Source: Diphasiastrum complanatum (lineage: Eukaryota > Streptophyta > Lycopodiopsida > Lycopodiales > Lycopodiaceae). From it: a stretch of 64,000 nt of DNA. Positions 35,986 through 48,654 of the stretch are shown here, piece by piece. Numbering within the stretch: the stretch's first letter is position 1; the number at the start of each line of letters is the position of its first letter. The DNA lies in contig CM055105.1 in assembly GCA_029204225.1 (NCBI GenBank), positions 11,688,404 to 11,752,403 of the forward strand, written 5' to 3'. Both the position numbers and the translations under genes were made by a program. A model generated the notes under the pieces. That model saw only the letters and a program-made list of their open reading frames with translations. It was not told the DNA's origin and made no database searches.

Positions 35986-36804
35986 TTGATCATCATGGCA
36001 GACCAAGGAGGGTTCTTGTTGCAGAGCAATGATAGGCTTACCTCAAGCAACTACTCAATATGGAAGGTAAGGATGGAATCCTTGCTGACTTTGAATGATA
36101 TGATGGATATTGTGTTAGGTATTGAAGAGGAACATGATATTACCCAAGATCAAGTCATTTATCGAAGGAAGGCCAAGAGTTCTTTACACATCATCAAGAT
36201 GAATACCTCAAATGAGCTTCTCAAGGAGGTAGGAGCTTGTACTTCATTTTATGAGGCATGGAGGAAACTTCAAAGGATTTATTAGCCAAAGTCCACATCT
36301 AGGGTGCCCACTCTAAGAAGGCAAATTCTTCAAAGTTGTCAAAAGGAAGGTGAAAGTGCTAGCTCTTATGTGATGAGAGTTAAATCTCTTAATGGTTATT
36401 TAGAAGGTAATGGTGACACTATTGGTAACATTGAGATTGTTCAAGTGCTTATTAATGGCTTAGGAGAGGGTTATGCTAACCTTGTTCAAATTGCTATTCA
36501 AAGAACTTTGCCATCTACTGAAGAATTGCAAGAGGTGTTGGTGGCCGAAGAGGATAGGGTTGCCAGTATCAAGTCAAGAAGTGAACCTACTTCTACCAAT
36601 GTTGGAGATGAAGAGGCACTCTTCACCAAAGGCAATGGCAAAGGAAGAGCAAGTGGAACAATAAGAGTACCATTGTTCAAGGGCAAGGTGAGGCAACATC
36701 CTCTTATGGTGATAATAAGGATAAGTCTAAACTCAAGTGCTTTTATTGTGGCAAAAAGGGTCATTTTAATAATGAATGCTATGAAAAGAAAAGAGAGTAA
36801 TTAG
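35986..36804 (+). pseudogene. Ty1/copia gag, broken
   Basis: Starts MADQGGFLLQSNDRLTSSN at 35995 and continues YSIWKVRMESLL, then a TAG at 36283-36285. It resumes through VPTLRRQILQSCQKEGESAS, YVMRVKSL, VLINGLGEGYANLV and STEELQEVLVAEE. After a frameshift near 36690 the zinc knuckle CFYCGKKGHFNNEC appears at about 36736-36777, ending at a stop soon after. This is a UBN2-type copia gag with one nonsense change and one frameshift. No protease or pol follows. Confidence 0.85.
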
Positions 36805-38134
36805 AAGATAGCTACATAAATGACATGTTCGGATAAAGAGAACATCATTCCTTTCTAAGAACTCATTTTTAAGATTGTAGCTTATCTTGCCTCAATATCC
36901 TCAAAGATCTCTGAAATGCTCTACATGCTCCTCTAATGTGTTGGCTATATACTAAGTGTCGTACTATACCAACAGGGTTAATATAGATTTTATAGTAAAT
37001 AATGTTGTTCCCATAGAGGACAGCGTTAGAAAGTTATGTTTTTGGTACAATTATGGCAAGTGGGTTCGAGTGTTATTCTGGTTGTCAACTCAAATCAAAA
37101 ATTAGTAACCAATATTACTTATGTTTGGGATGGGTAATGTTAATAAATTCAGAACAACAATTTGGCCTCTATCGAATTAAATGAAGCGCGTTCTATCAGA
37201 GTAGTACAACAGTACTACACTCTGGTTGATTAAGGTTTCAACAGAGAATCGAGAATTGTTCGATGTATTCGCGACTGTGCAGACAATTAATTAATCGCAT
37301 TCGCGAACTATTCGTTTCTAGACAAAAGTCCTCAACAACTAAAGCCCAACTTGATGGTTAAAGAACACGAAGAGTTTTAGAACACGTTAGAAACTTATGT
37401 CAATGCCAATCAGGAAAACAGATCAAAGACTCAATTCTTCAGACAGGGACTATCATCTCATGTGTATACATACAGCTTTATTCAATGATCGTGCTACACT
37501 GTACCAAAGATAGTTGTTATTCGAGTGCCGAAAAGAAAGTATTCGTGACAAACGAATAAGATGGTTTTAAGACATTTCTTTAGAGCATGCTTTATGGAAA
37601 CACAGCAAATGACTGTAATGCACTAGAGCGACTGTCTGATCAGAGAGTAATTCATGAAATGTGTTAGAGATTGTTAGCAGACTCAAGATCACTCACACTC
37701 AGCAGTGCGGAGAATTGAGATAAGAGAGAATAACTCACAAAACTCTATTCACTTCTTCAATCTCTTACATAAGCATAAACTCTTCTCTCTCGATGATCGA
37801 GACTGAAGTGTGAGATCTATATATGTTCTACGAGGTGAACAAACACACCTCTAAAACAACAAGTGCGTCGCTCCCGCGAAAGGGTCTAGTTAACAATTAG
37901 ACTGAAAATATGTTCAACTATACCATAGGAAGTATACTTAACTATGAGTTAAAGTTACTCTAGTTTATCATGTCTTTTTGTATCTAGTCGTTTCGTATGG
38001 ACGACCTAGTAAAGGTTATCCAAGACAATGTCTTTTCCTTTTAAAGGTCTTGCCCTTAATTACAAGGCAAGTACTTAAGAGATATATTCCCGAAAAAATG
38101 ACTTAGGCCTCTTCATGATTTATACTTAACCAGC
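36805..38134. other. no gene recognised
   Basis: Sequence between the copia gag and the minus-strand gypsy RNase H. Where the gypsy integrase and 3' LTR would be expected I see neither, so this may be a truncated LTR or unrelated DNA. Confidence 0.3.
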
Positions 38135-40050
38135 TCATATCTTCATTTTCGAGTATATCATGCCATATTTATGTTGATATTCAATATTTAACATTTTTGT
38201 GACATTTGTATATTTATTTGTATAATTGTCAGCATTCGTATGATATTTTCCTTGACGAAACTCTACTTGATAAGTAAATTCTTGCAGAAGTAGAACCCAT
38301 CGAGCAATTCGTCCTGATAGATCTGGTTTATTTACAAGATACTTAAGAGCATAATGATCCACATGACAAATAAATGCATATTCCAGCAAATAATGCCGAA
38401 ATTTTTTAACAGTAAAAACCATGCCAAGTGCTTCCCTTTCTGTAGCCGAATAATTCTTCTCTGATGCACTGAGCTGTCGACTCGCATAGTAGATGAGATG
38501 ATCCTTCTTCTGGTCATCCTTCTAGCTTAGATAGACGCCAATAGCAAATGCAGAAACATCCACATAACTGTGAAATAAAATAACCCAGTTGGGTGGTCTC
38601 AAAATAGGAGCATTGATCAACCTTTGCTTAAGATCTTTGAATGCTTTCTGCTGTTCATTCGTCCACAAGTATTCCACTTGTTTCTTCAATAGATGTTTAA
38701 GAGAGGCAGCAATAGAAGCATGATTTTGAATAAATCTCCTGTAATAGCCAACATGTCCTAAGAAAGCTCTTAGTTCACGTAAATTGGTTGGTATCTGGAG
38801 ATTCTTTATAAGCTTGACTTTATCTTTGTCGACTTCTATTCATCTGTTAGATATTCTGTGTCCGAGCAATATTCCTTCTTTCATACCAAAAAAACATTTC
38901 TCTGGATGAAGAGATAAACAAGTATCTTGACACCATTGCAATGTTGATTTCAGCTTCTGCAGGTGTGTCTTTATATCACTGTATATACAAAAATCATCAA
39001 TAAATATTTCGAGAAAAGTTCTCAGGAAGGCAGCAAAAATTAACATCATGATTCACTGAAAAGTCCTGGTGCATTACAAAGACCAAAGGGCATTTTGTTG
39101 TAGGCATAAATGCCCAATCCGTAATGAATGTGGTCTTTGAACGATCTTCCTTTTGCACTCCAACCTGATTATATCCAGAAAAGCCGTCACAAAAATTGTA
39201 ACGCTCTTGACCAGCAACCTGATCTAGGATGGAATCAGTGAAAGGCAGAGGATGATGGTCCTTCCTTGTGGCAGCATTGAGTTTGCGGAAATCCTGGCAT
39301 ATTCGTATTTTGCCAATCTTCTTCTTTGGGACAACAACAATGGGTGAAACCCATTCACTACTTAAGACGGGATAGATTATACCTGCCTTAAGGTGCTTGT
39401 TAAGTTCGTCCTTAACCATGAGAGAGTACTTAGGATTGAGACGATATTGTCTCTGTCGAATAGGTACAGCATCTTCCTTAAGATCAATTCAATGCTCTCC
39501 AAATTCTGCAGGTATACCCTTCAAATTGTCGAGCGACCAGGCAAAAATGTCTTGATACTCCTTCAATAGTTCAGTGAATTTCACTAACTCCGATTCTCCA
39601 AGTGACTTTGAAACATGCACAAATCTGCCAGGTGCAAGTTCAATCAGTTCAGTTGAATATGGTAAAATGATACCTTCTGTCATATTGACCTTGGTATGGC
39701 CATGAATTTCACGCATGGTTGACTCCGTAGATGTTTTCTTATCGTCAACCTGGTTCTTGTTACCAAATTCGTGTTCAGATTCGTCACTCAAATCGCCAGA
39801 CTCTTTCAAGTTCATGTCTGCAACATTAATTTCTTCATACGAAACATCTGCTTTAGCGTCGCAGGCATCGAAGAATTCTTTGTCATCAGCATTCTCATAA
39901 CATTCAAAGTACTACACTTCAATATCAGATTTATTGGGAAAAATATTCAAGGCATACGAAGATTCTTCTGATGTAAAGCTGGTGTTGGACAAAGGAGTTT
40001 CACCTTCATATTTGTCACAACTCCAAAGCAACAACTTGGTGTATCATGCT
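38135..40050 (-). pseudogene. Ty3/gypsy (Tat/Athila-like) pol: RT and RNase H, broken
   Basis: On the - strand: ELVKFTELLKEYQDIFAWS (about 39600-39545), then after a stop in frame near 39489 MVKDELNKHLKAGIIYPV, VPKKKIGKIRICQDFRKLN (about 39340-39280), FCDGFSGYNQVGVQKEDRSK, IFIDDFCIYSDIKTHLQKL (with the catalytic DD, about 39005-38955), EKCFFGMKEGILLGHRIS, and RNase H text FRHYLLEYAFICHVDHYALK and KPDLSGRIARWVLLLQEF (to 38135). The FLDGFSGYNQI form and IDDF box are typical of the Tat/Athila branch. Frameshifts occur near 39049-39110 and around 38500-38840. Integrase is missing. The upstream acidic frame to about 40050 is the protease-RT linker. Confidence 0.85.
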
Positions 40051-40591
40051 TTTAAGTTGGGCCTATACAATCGGACAAGGAAACATCGAGCAAGTCGAAG
40101 TCGGGAAAGTCAAAGGAAGAATGTCTTGACTTTTCGTGTATTTCTATAGACTGTGCGACAATGCGAGTAAAAATGTAGCAATGTAAATGAAAACAGATTA
40201 ACATGGAATTTAGGAGAGAAAATGATATAAATCCAACATCGACTTCATCTTCAGAGGTCTCCGAATTCAAAAATTGTGCCGAATAATAAACATACAACCT
40301 CGTCTTCACGATAGTCAAAAAATTTACATAAATCAACAGTAGTAAAATATACATCGTCATTAATATAATATACAAGCAAATTGAAAAGACATTTCGACTC
40401 CTCCAGAGGGTTGGATTCATCATCAGATGTATTCTGGCCAATAAAAGAATCCCGGAGAACATCAGTATTTACATCAATAAAGTCACTTTCTTTATCAGGA
40501 GTGTCGATAAAAAAGTGACTGATATTCTTAATAGCTGACTGAACCATATGATGACATTTCACATAATAGAGAGACATAGATGTTCGATATA
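40051..40591 (-). other. degenerate frame upstream of the gypsy pol
   Basis: A 108-codon - strand frame (40577-40251) and an overlapping one (40462-40052) are present, without a recognisable domain. They may be the eroded gag/protease part of the gypsy element. Confidence 0.3.
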
Positions 40592-40790
40592 GAGAATGAC
40601 TTAATGGCCCAAAATTGCACTACACTGTTCTTGAAACTCCTAGCAAGATGGGTAAGTCAACCGCTCTTAAAAAACTTTTGATATGCCGCCCCCCCCCCCC
40701 CCCCCCAAAAAAAAAAAAAAGCTTTTTGGGAAAAATGGGAGATCCTGGATCGTGAACCGAAACACAATCCTGGGCTGTATCATAGCTGCA
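40592..40790 (-). repeat. dispersed repeat R, copy 3, with C/A homopolymers
   Basis: The + strand begins TTAATGGCCCAAAATTGCAC and shares CTTGAAACTCCTAGCAA with copy 2. It continues through a run of about 19 C and 14 A (40688-40720) where copies 1 and 2 have a shorter mononucleotide run. The end carries GATCCTGGATCGTGAACCG, comparable to copy 1. Confidence 0.5.
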
Positions 40791-41013
40791 TCTATGATAC
40801 GTATCTTCCTTATGTAGAAAATACAAGCATCTTTGTCATAGTCAATTCTATTCTACAAGCAATATGTACTTGAAAATAGAATAAATTTAAGCCATCACCA
40901 TCCTCCCCTTCTCTTACGCCCCCTGCCTTCATCGATCTCACATTTTTAAGCCCCACCTAGCACAAACATCAGACACAAGCCCCACTTAGTGGCAGCAAAT
41001 TGGTTGGCTTGAG

Positions 41014-41161
41014 AAGCGAATACCTTGTACCCCCACACTAATTCTAAACTCTAGATGATATGAAATCCGTAAGTCACTAATCCTCACAAGCGAATACCTT
41101 GTACCCCCACACTAATTCTAAACTCTAGATGATATGAAATCCATAAGTCACTAATCCTCAT
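41014..41161. repeat. tandem duplication, 2 x 74 bp
   Basis: The unit starts AAGCGAATACCTTGTACCCC. Copies begin at 41014 and 41088 and differ at one noted position (ATCCGTAAG versus ATCCATAAG), so the duplication is recent. Confidence 0.9.
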
Positions 41162-43097
41162 CCATGTCATCTGTGACACCAACAACGTGCTCTGCTCAGA
41201 AGTTGCTGCAGAAAATTGCTTGCCGTATTTGAACGTAAAATGCTTTCATTGCAAACCTTAAGCTGAAAGTTGTGGAATCCTCTTCTTACTCGGCCTCACT
41301 ATCATGAACAAAGACAATTTTGAATACGCATACGGATGAATAGGCCATGTCATCAAAATTTTCACAATTGCATGCACTATTCAAACTTTTCTACAATTTG
41401 ATGCATTGCTAGCCTTGTTGAACACCCTAACCCCCTAAAACATTGACTACTGCCTTATAAATGCCCTAAAATGGACTAAAATGACTGGAAACACTGACTA
41501 CGGCCTGAAAACAGATAGAATACAGCTGGAAAAACATTAAGTATGCATTTTTAGGCCCCCCCTGCCTCTGCAAACGTTTAAAGGGCAGTTTCTGGCATCA
41601 ATGGATGAATTCAGTGGGCACAGCAAAATTAGGATAACTCTGATGAATTTAGTGGCTATCATCAATAAAACTTTAGATACTTTACAACTTGACTTCTAAG
41701 CGTCTAAAATTTGCTGAGATTTGTCTTCAAAGGAAGGTCTGTGATGGGATATGTCAAAGCTTGATTGGTGTGGGGAAAAATTATCAGTGATCAGTGAAAG
41801 TGAGCACTGTCGCTTACTTAAGAAGAAGACTTGGAGGTTATGCTAGGGATTAAGAAAAACTTCCATCCAGAATCAAGGGAGGTCTTGGCTGGACAGCTCA
41901 TTCTGCAGATCTCCATGAAACCTTGACACGTACTTGGAACTGGTGAAAGGAACATTCCAATGACTATTGTCCTCTGTCATGATTGCTTAAACTCTGACAA
42001 AATATCTGCTTCATTTCAGCTAACGGCCATAATTGGAAGAACCGAGCTAAATAAGTTTGGAGAAGAAAATTTTGCACAAAGAATATGTAATTGTCAACTA
42101 TACATGGAAAGTGCTCAAGCTTATCTGCTTGGTCAACTACTTCAGACTATTATGGTCCATCTCCAATTACTAATTAGTGGTTCACGTAATATTTCGTATA
42201 TTTGAAGTCAAGGTTTGAAATCAGTGTACAGCAACTCTGAAAGTTAATAGAAAATATGTTTGGATGGAGTTTAAAAGATGAACAATTATTTCAGATTGTA
42301 TGCTACAATTTCATCAGATGAGTGAGTAAACTACAATATAATTGAGTGGGTTTCCACAGACTGTAGAGAGTCCATATCTTAACAACATGCAAGAACACCT
42401 GGACAGGAACTTGCAAGGCAATAGAAGTCAAAAACTGAGGTACCTGGGCATGTTTCTGGCTGCACTGTTTAGTCACATGGAAATATTCATCCAGGTCCAG
42501 ACACCACACATCCACATTACGTGACAGAGGTTCAAGCTCGTATAAGATCATAAGCGAGATACCTAGAGCCAAAATCACCTAATGTAAATCACTTTACTTG
42601 ACTGAACTAAGAAAATCCTGCACAAAGCGAATAAGACCCAGGTCCTGTTTCCTGAACTCAGTAGGATCACTTTCAGCGCACAAATCAGTTTGCAATGAAG
42701 CTGCCCAGACTAAGATGTAAGATCTCAAGGCCGTTGCTACAGAACAACTAAGTATGACTTTTCTATATGAATAGATTTTGTTTCACTGCTTCACTAAACA
42801 TCTTCACGAACAACAGATACTCTTTTTAAGCAAGAAAGCCAAAGGTCTTTCTGTCTTTATGATGATCTATAAAATTGTCATGTAAACATTTCTCTGTTAC
42901 AATCAGAAACAGCTTCCTGATCCAAACACATGAAAAATCCTTGTTAGGAAGTCCCAATTGCAGAATATATGAAGAAGCTCTTGATTACAAGGCACGTTTG
43001 TTGATGGGAAGGCACTCTTGGTTGGCACAAACCCTTGTTCACAATCACCTTGAACTTTCTGGGACAGAAGTACAAGCACACTGCTTGTGCGGCAGCT
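41162..43097. other. no gene recognised
   Basis: AT-rich sequence downstream of the Kir-like gene. Short frames on both strands (for example 42303-42578) have no domain. It may include more 3' flank of the Kir gene. Confidence 0.35.
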
Positions 43098-43340
43098 CTA
43101 CCACTGTGCACGGGTAAAAGATGTGGACAGCTTTTTCCACAGCATTCGTCTCTGAACTGCAATACTAAACCAGCTATTTAACGATGACTTCACCACCACG
43201 AGCTCTTTAGTTGACGAATGCGGAGTGTCACCAGATCCAATTATGTCATCAATTATGTTCTTTTTGGACAGTTTGGTATCAACCATGCTGGATGTTTCTG
43301 AAGAAGCTACTCCACCCTGGATCCACATCACCATCCACCA
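43098..43340 (-). other. 78-codon open frame of unknown nature
   Basis: On the - strand, GGVASSETSSMVDTKLSKK, IIDDIIGSGDTPHSS, WFSIAVQRRMLWKKLS and on to a stop. A CAG acceptor-like site precedes GGVASS near 43320. It looks protein-like and could be an exon, but it lies beyond the stop that ends the Kir reading frame and is separated from it by a microsatellite. Confidence 0.3.
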
Positions 43341-43365
43341 AGTAAGAAAACTGCAGCTTTCAGAT

Positions 43366-43370
<5 letters not shown>

Positions 43371-43432
<62 letters not shown>
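43371..43432. repeat. microsatellite (CT)31
   Basis: Uninterrupted TC repeat of about 62 bases. Confidence 0.97.
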
Positions 43433-43436
<4 letters not shown>

Positions 43437-44379
43437 CTGCAACAACTAGTTTCACACAAAGTTCTTGAAGTTCTTGCAAGACTTCCCGCCTTTTCAGAAT
43501 CGGAAAAATTGGCGCTTCTGGACAGATTTTTTGAAAAATGTCAAATTCTATTTTGCAAATAATGTTAGAAGGCTACATATTTTCTGCATTTCACACAGCT
43601 TACTCCTTAGTGGTACTACAGTCTACTTGCATGACACAAAGTAGTCCATATAGTGGCAAAAGCACACTACCGAGCTGCGAATGCCCACAATATCCTCCCG
43701 AAAAGAATCACCCTATATTAAAAGTGCTAGATCTTTTGCATTTAATGTTAGAAAACTACTCAGTAGTAGATTTTTTTGGCATTTCACTTCCTTCTTACTA
43801 ATAAGGTGATTACAAACCAGTCACTACAATGGCAAGTGCTGACTCTTGAGCAATTAGTGGACATAATATTCAACTACAGTTCCAGACTCCAGTTTCATTT
43901 CTTTCTTTTTTTCAAAAAACCTTCATCTTTTTCAATCTTTAAAATTCTAGTTTTTCTGATCCGGATAGGGCCCTTCCACTTCTTTGTCGAATGGCAATTG
44001 GCTTCATTTGAGCCACCATCCACCAGTCAAACACTACATTCTTGCGCACTATCCTTCTGTTATGAAGTGGTGATAAAGGGCTCCCCCATTGGAGCATTCA
44101 TTGAAAAGCTCGATCTGGCTTCACCACGTGGCTGTCAGAGACTGCCTATAATGGGGGCCATGTTTTTACAAACATCAAAACTATAAGAAAATCCCTGCCT
44201 TGCTCTGGTTTTGACTACGGGGCTTATTTGTCACCTGCTGACGGGATAATTAGCATGCTTCTTGAATCTGAGGCATCCCTAAAACCTTATGCGAAGCCAG
44301 TCGCCAGCTAGAGCAGATCCTGGCAGAGGTACACGATTGAATTTCTCGTGCGATTTTTCCTGAATATTTCGCAGGCCTA
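43433..44379. other. no gene recognised
   Basis: 3' flank of the Kir-like gene. Several short + strand frames have no domain. Confidence 0.35.
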
Positions 44380-47300
44380 TCATTTCCTGTCAGATGTGAT
44401 GTCAGCTTCTTTACTATCTCTGCATTGGAGCAGGTTATGTCTCTTGCTTATATTTTGAAGCTCATGGATGTCGAAATCAGGCATCACTTTGTCTCTCAAC
44501 GACTTAGCCATCGAGCTGTTAGGACACTCTATACACAGCTTCATTTTAGTCTCTCCAGCATATGCAAGTCGGTTCTCTCGAGCAACAAGCTCCACAGCCC
44601 ATGATTCTTCCCAAACATAATTCAGAATTGTCTATGATTCGATCACGGAACTTACCTTTTAAATTTAAATGCAAAAGTCTGGACCACCATGTTGGTTGTA
44701 GCCTGATTTCTCTTACACTTTATTAGTTGATAAAAAGATGACAAGGATGTTGTACTTTATCTGTTAACGGCATATCCAGGCAAACATAATTCCATCGTCA
44801 ACAAATTTCTCTCACGCTTCCCATAGAAGCTGGAGGCAGCCCTGTATTCTTTTCGAGTTGAAATTCCTTCCGGCAAATCCTCTGCAACACGCAGGTATCG
44901 ATAACTCGCCCTTATCAGATTGGTAACTAAGTAGCTCAGACTGACTTCAATATCTTACCACTGGAGAGCTATGACCTTATTTTGGGCAGTCGTTGGCTTT
45001 TAGCATTGGATAAGGTACTTATGTACATTAGGAAGGAGACTTTAAAGATAAACGGTTCCACAAAGGCATCCATACTCACGATATATTGGATGATTCTCAA
45101 TTTTCATAGATCTGCCAAATATGTTTTGATGAGGAAAAGACGCTTCTTCCTTTGTGGGATGTTTAAAAAATTAACAGATACCACTTCAGATTCTTGATCC
45201 CCATACCCCTGTTTAAAATTCAGCAGGAAGAGATCCAAATATAGATATCTACTTTATTGCAGCAGGGTCTTATTATTCCAAGTAAAAGTTAATTTGGTGC
45301 TCCGTTTTTACTTGTTGAATACGTGCAAATGCGATTGATGCTAGCACGTTTGCTCACGGTTCAAGGTTACCCACGTTCACAAACGTTTGCAAATATAGTC
45401 CAGATCGAGTGCAAAAAACAAACATGTTTTGTAAAAAACAAGTAAAAAATCAGGTAAATGTCTGAAAACTTCAAATTTTTTATGCTTTTAGAGCATTCCA
45501 GTACAGAACTTCCCATACAAACTTTTGACCTGAAATGTTTCTAGAAAAATAGGGTGACATCTGCAAATGTTTGCTGGTAACTGTGTTATGAAGCCTTATT
45601 CCAAAAAGATCTCAACATCAATTGTAGAAATCAAACCTTGGAAGATTTCAGAACATCTAATTTTGAGTGGTCAAGCACTCGTTGCCCCTTTTCATTTATC
45701 TCAATAAAATCAGCAAAATCGCCATCCCACACAACATCTCCATCATAAACAAAATAATCCTGCACAAATTTTAAAGTCGATCAAACTTCCTAGAAATTTC
45801 AGCCACGAACCTCACAAGAGTTTATGACTGAATTTGCAGAAAAGGGTGAATAAAAAGTGTTCATAGATACATACGACTTCTCAATAAAACTCAATATACA
45901 CCATGAACATGAATATTTAGAGCAAATTCACCATAACCAGCAAATCATGCCATACGGTGTAAACTAACATCACAATGCATTCACAAAAACAAAATTCTTT
46001 GTAGTATAAAGAAAGTCATTAATTTATAGATGAAAGCTTTCAGAGTTCATTGCCCACTTGAAGTAAATCCAATTGGATAAGGCTTTTTGCATTGCACATC
46101 TAATAACCTAGCTTTGTCCACAAAAGTCATTGCAGGGACCATTCACAGCTAGTAGCTAGTAGACCTTTCCATAAGCTGTCAAACAGTACTTTCCATTAGC
46201 TTCAAATGTTTCGCTGTATTCATGCAAATAGCACACAGCAGAAACATGAAAGGAAGTTTACAATCAGTGCATGTGATTTAAAAGGAATGTTTACTTTTTC
46301 CAATGCTACAAAAGACATCACAGTTGCATTTTACGAATGAAAATATTCCTTTAGTGCAAAGTCTCAACTAGAATGAATACTACATGAATGATGTATGTAT
46401 CTTCATAGAAACCCTTCAGTTTATTGGAAACTGTCTGCTTGTGAACTAAAACTAAGGACACATCATGTCTATTTCCTATCTGTAACTTTAATATAGATCC
46501 AGTTGTCCTGGGAACAGGTTACCACTCATTCCAAAAGCATAACAGGCCACACCATCATGCTCTAGCAATGGTTCATTTAACTAGGACTTGATGCAGTTAT
46601 AAGAGTAGACTGCATTAAGAGACATTCACGAAATTTTATAAAAGGGGTCACTTGATGTTTTTTCTGAGATCCAGTCACAGAGAGTACAACGTTTAGAAGT
46701 ACAAGCACTGCCTATCCAGATTCCTCAAGTTTTCGGTACCATCTTTTCTCATCCTGACTTTGTCGAGTTGCAAGAATGGGCTGTGAGGGTATAAACTTTT
46801 TGATTAAAGCCATCTTGGTTCTCTTTCACTCATTGGGTTTGCGACAATCGTGGTAAAGAACCATTCTTTAGCCTTATTGATAAAGATTATGATTACCACA
46901 GCAGCTTCTCTTCAGGGGTGCTTTCGCCGTACAACTCACAAGCTAGTTTGTAGGTTTTCAAAGCTGTACTGGATCTGTTGTACCGTCATACTTGGGTAGA
47001 ACCAGTCAGTAAGCACAACGTCACGCATTTGTGCAGGCATAGGGTTGCCATTATGATTGGCCATTGAGAGTAATTCAAGGAGCTGGAAGGTAGGAGATAA
47101 GTCAAGGCTCTCAACCAAGTACTAGAAGAATAAAGTGGGATGGTGGTTTTCATGTTCCTCAACGCAACAGCATTCAACATGAGTAAATGGGAGTCAACTG
47201 ACATGATGGCAGAACTTTGGCAAGCACACCTTGGTATGCACACCTTGGTATGCACTCACTGGGTCATTCATCAGAAACAAATAGGTGGCATCATTTCCTG

Positions 47301-48032
47301 GAACACATGCGGGTTTGACTTGAGTTTGTAAAGATACTGTGCAGGAACAAATTCTGACACATACAAGATTTCAAGTAGCAACAGAAGACTGAAAAGGCTT
47401 ACGTCAATTTAACATACAACAAATTTTCCTACTGTGAAAATGAAATGTGGCTATAGACTTTGGTCAATTTTCCAAATTAAGATAGAAGCATCAAAAACAA
47501 CAATGCTTGTCGAAAGTTTTAATTCGGTCAATAGTGTGACGGGCCTGAAGACAATATGAAAATATATACCATTTTATCATGGCTTTTGCAAATGATTGAA
47601 GTTTCTTCAGTAAAGAAAGGTTAGAAGGTTCGTCAGATCAACCATTTCCAAACACACAAACCATAAGAACAGAAAAACAGCAAAGCCAAGAAAGTATTCT
47701 ACTGCAAAAGCTAGCACTTTCTGATCCCAAAATTGGCAATGACAAATGCTTCAATGATAAGCTGCTGATGATGCCACATAAAACAAGAGCTTGGGTATTT
47801 TTCATATAGTACACTACATAGCCAAGCATAACTCTCAAGTATGAAAGAACATTGTGCTTTAAGTATTTACCTCCAGGTGAAAAATAGGCTGCATAGATGT
47901 GCGTTCCAAGCCCATCACAGTCAAAGAAAATGAAGCATCACCTTCGAGGAGTGACTCCATTGTATGGCCATAAACTGGACTTCTTTTATCAATAATATGC
48001 CGAACCATGAGCCCATATTTCAAGTAGGAAAC
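44380..48032 (-). CDS. inward-rectifier K+ channel (Kir/KirBac-type), C-terminal exons
   Basis: Exons on the - strand: 48032-47871 (54 codons), 45759-45637 (41 codons) and a putative last exon 44631-44380 (83 codons plus TGA). All are phase 0 with GT...AG borders. Exon 1 has LMVRHIIDKRSPVYG, matching the Kir cytoplasmic motif V.H.ID..SP.Y, then LLEGDASFSLTVMGLERTSM. Exon 2 has DYFVYDGDVVWDGDFADFI and GQRVLDHSKLDVL, matching the W...F and D.S.F strands that close the Kir beta-sandwich. These domains line the cytoplasmic pore and bind regulators in known channels. The last exon (VELVARENRLAYAGETKMKL and on) is unassigned. Upstream exons with the slide helix, two membrane helices and the GYG filter were not found; LINE copies occupy the next stretch. 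Confidence 0.6.
45760..47870 (-). other. Kir intron, 2.1 kb
   Basis: Between the two clear Kir exons. A 60-codon - frame at 47118-46936 (VESLDLSPTFQLLELLSMAN and on) and its surroundings may be a decayed retroelement piece, but I cannot assign it. Confidence 0.4.
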
Positions 48033-48654
48033 CTAGTACCAAGGTGGAAAAAAGGTCATTGACTCATATGCCACTAGTTCCACGAACAATAACAGAATAA
48101 ATGTACATTTAACAGCCTGCTTCATATGACATCCAAAAAATAATGCCCTGAAACCTGAACTCTCAGTTAAATTGTAGAAGATGTTTTTTTATGACACCAA
48201 CAAGAATTGCAATCTCAGCTTCTGAACACAATTCCCATCTCCACAGCAGAGTTGAGCACTTTAAATACAAGAAACAAGTGCACAGGTAGTGTCAGTTATG
48301 TGCATGTCCACTTCGACTCAAAGTTGTTCCTAGAACTAGATGCAAGATTATCGTGCTGCCATTACCTCACAATGACCCTACTTATGACTATCTAGCAGCA
48401 GGGTTTGAAGATTCGAGCAACCAAGACATGAAGTATCCTTGTGTCCCAAATATGAATCAATTTACTAGTGCTTTCATCTAGTTAGTTACATATTGGCTTA
48501 TTTATGGTCTGTTGTATGGAACATTTGTTAGTTCAGGATTCAGATAATAAGTTTGCAGTGAGGTGTCCGATAACTGACATGCTTAGGAGAGAAATCTTAC
48601 TTGACCACATGCATGGATAAGATTGTAGGGAAAACTCTCTAGAAGGGCACTTGA
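48033..48654. other. no gene recognised upstream of the first visible Kir exon
   Basis: Presumed Kir intron. No Kir pore or membrane exon is visible on the - strand. LINE copy B follows. Confidence 0.35.

Noticed and set aside
42303-42578. 91-codon minus frame as a further Kir exon
   Set aside because: It lies beyond the stop of the Kir frame, shows no Kir motif and lacks clear splice borders.
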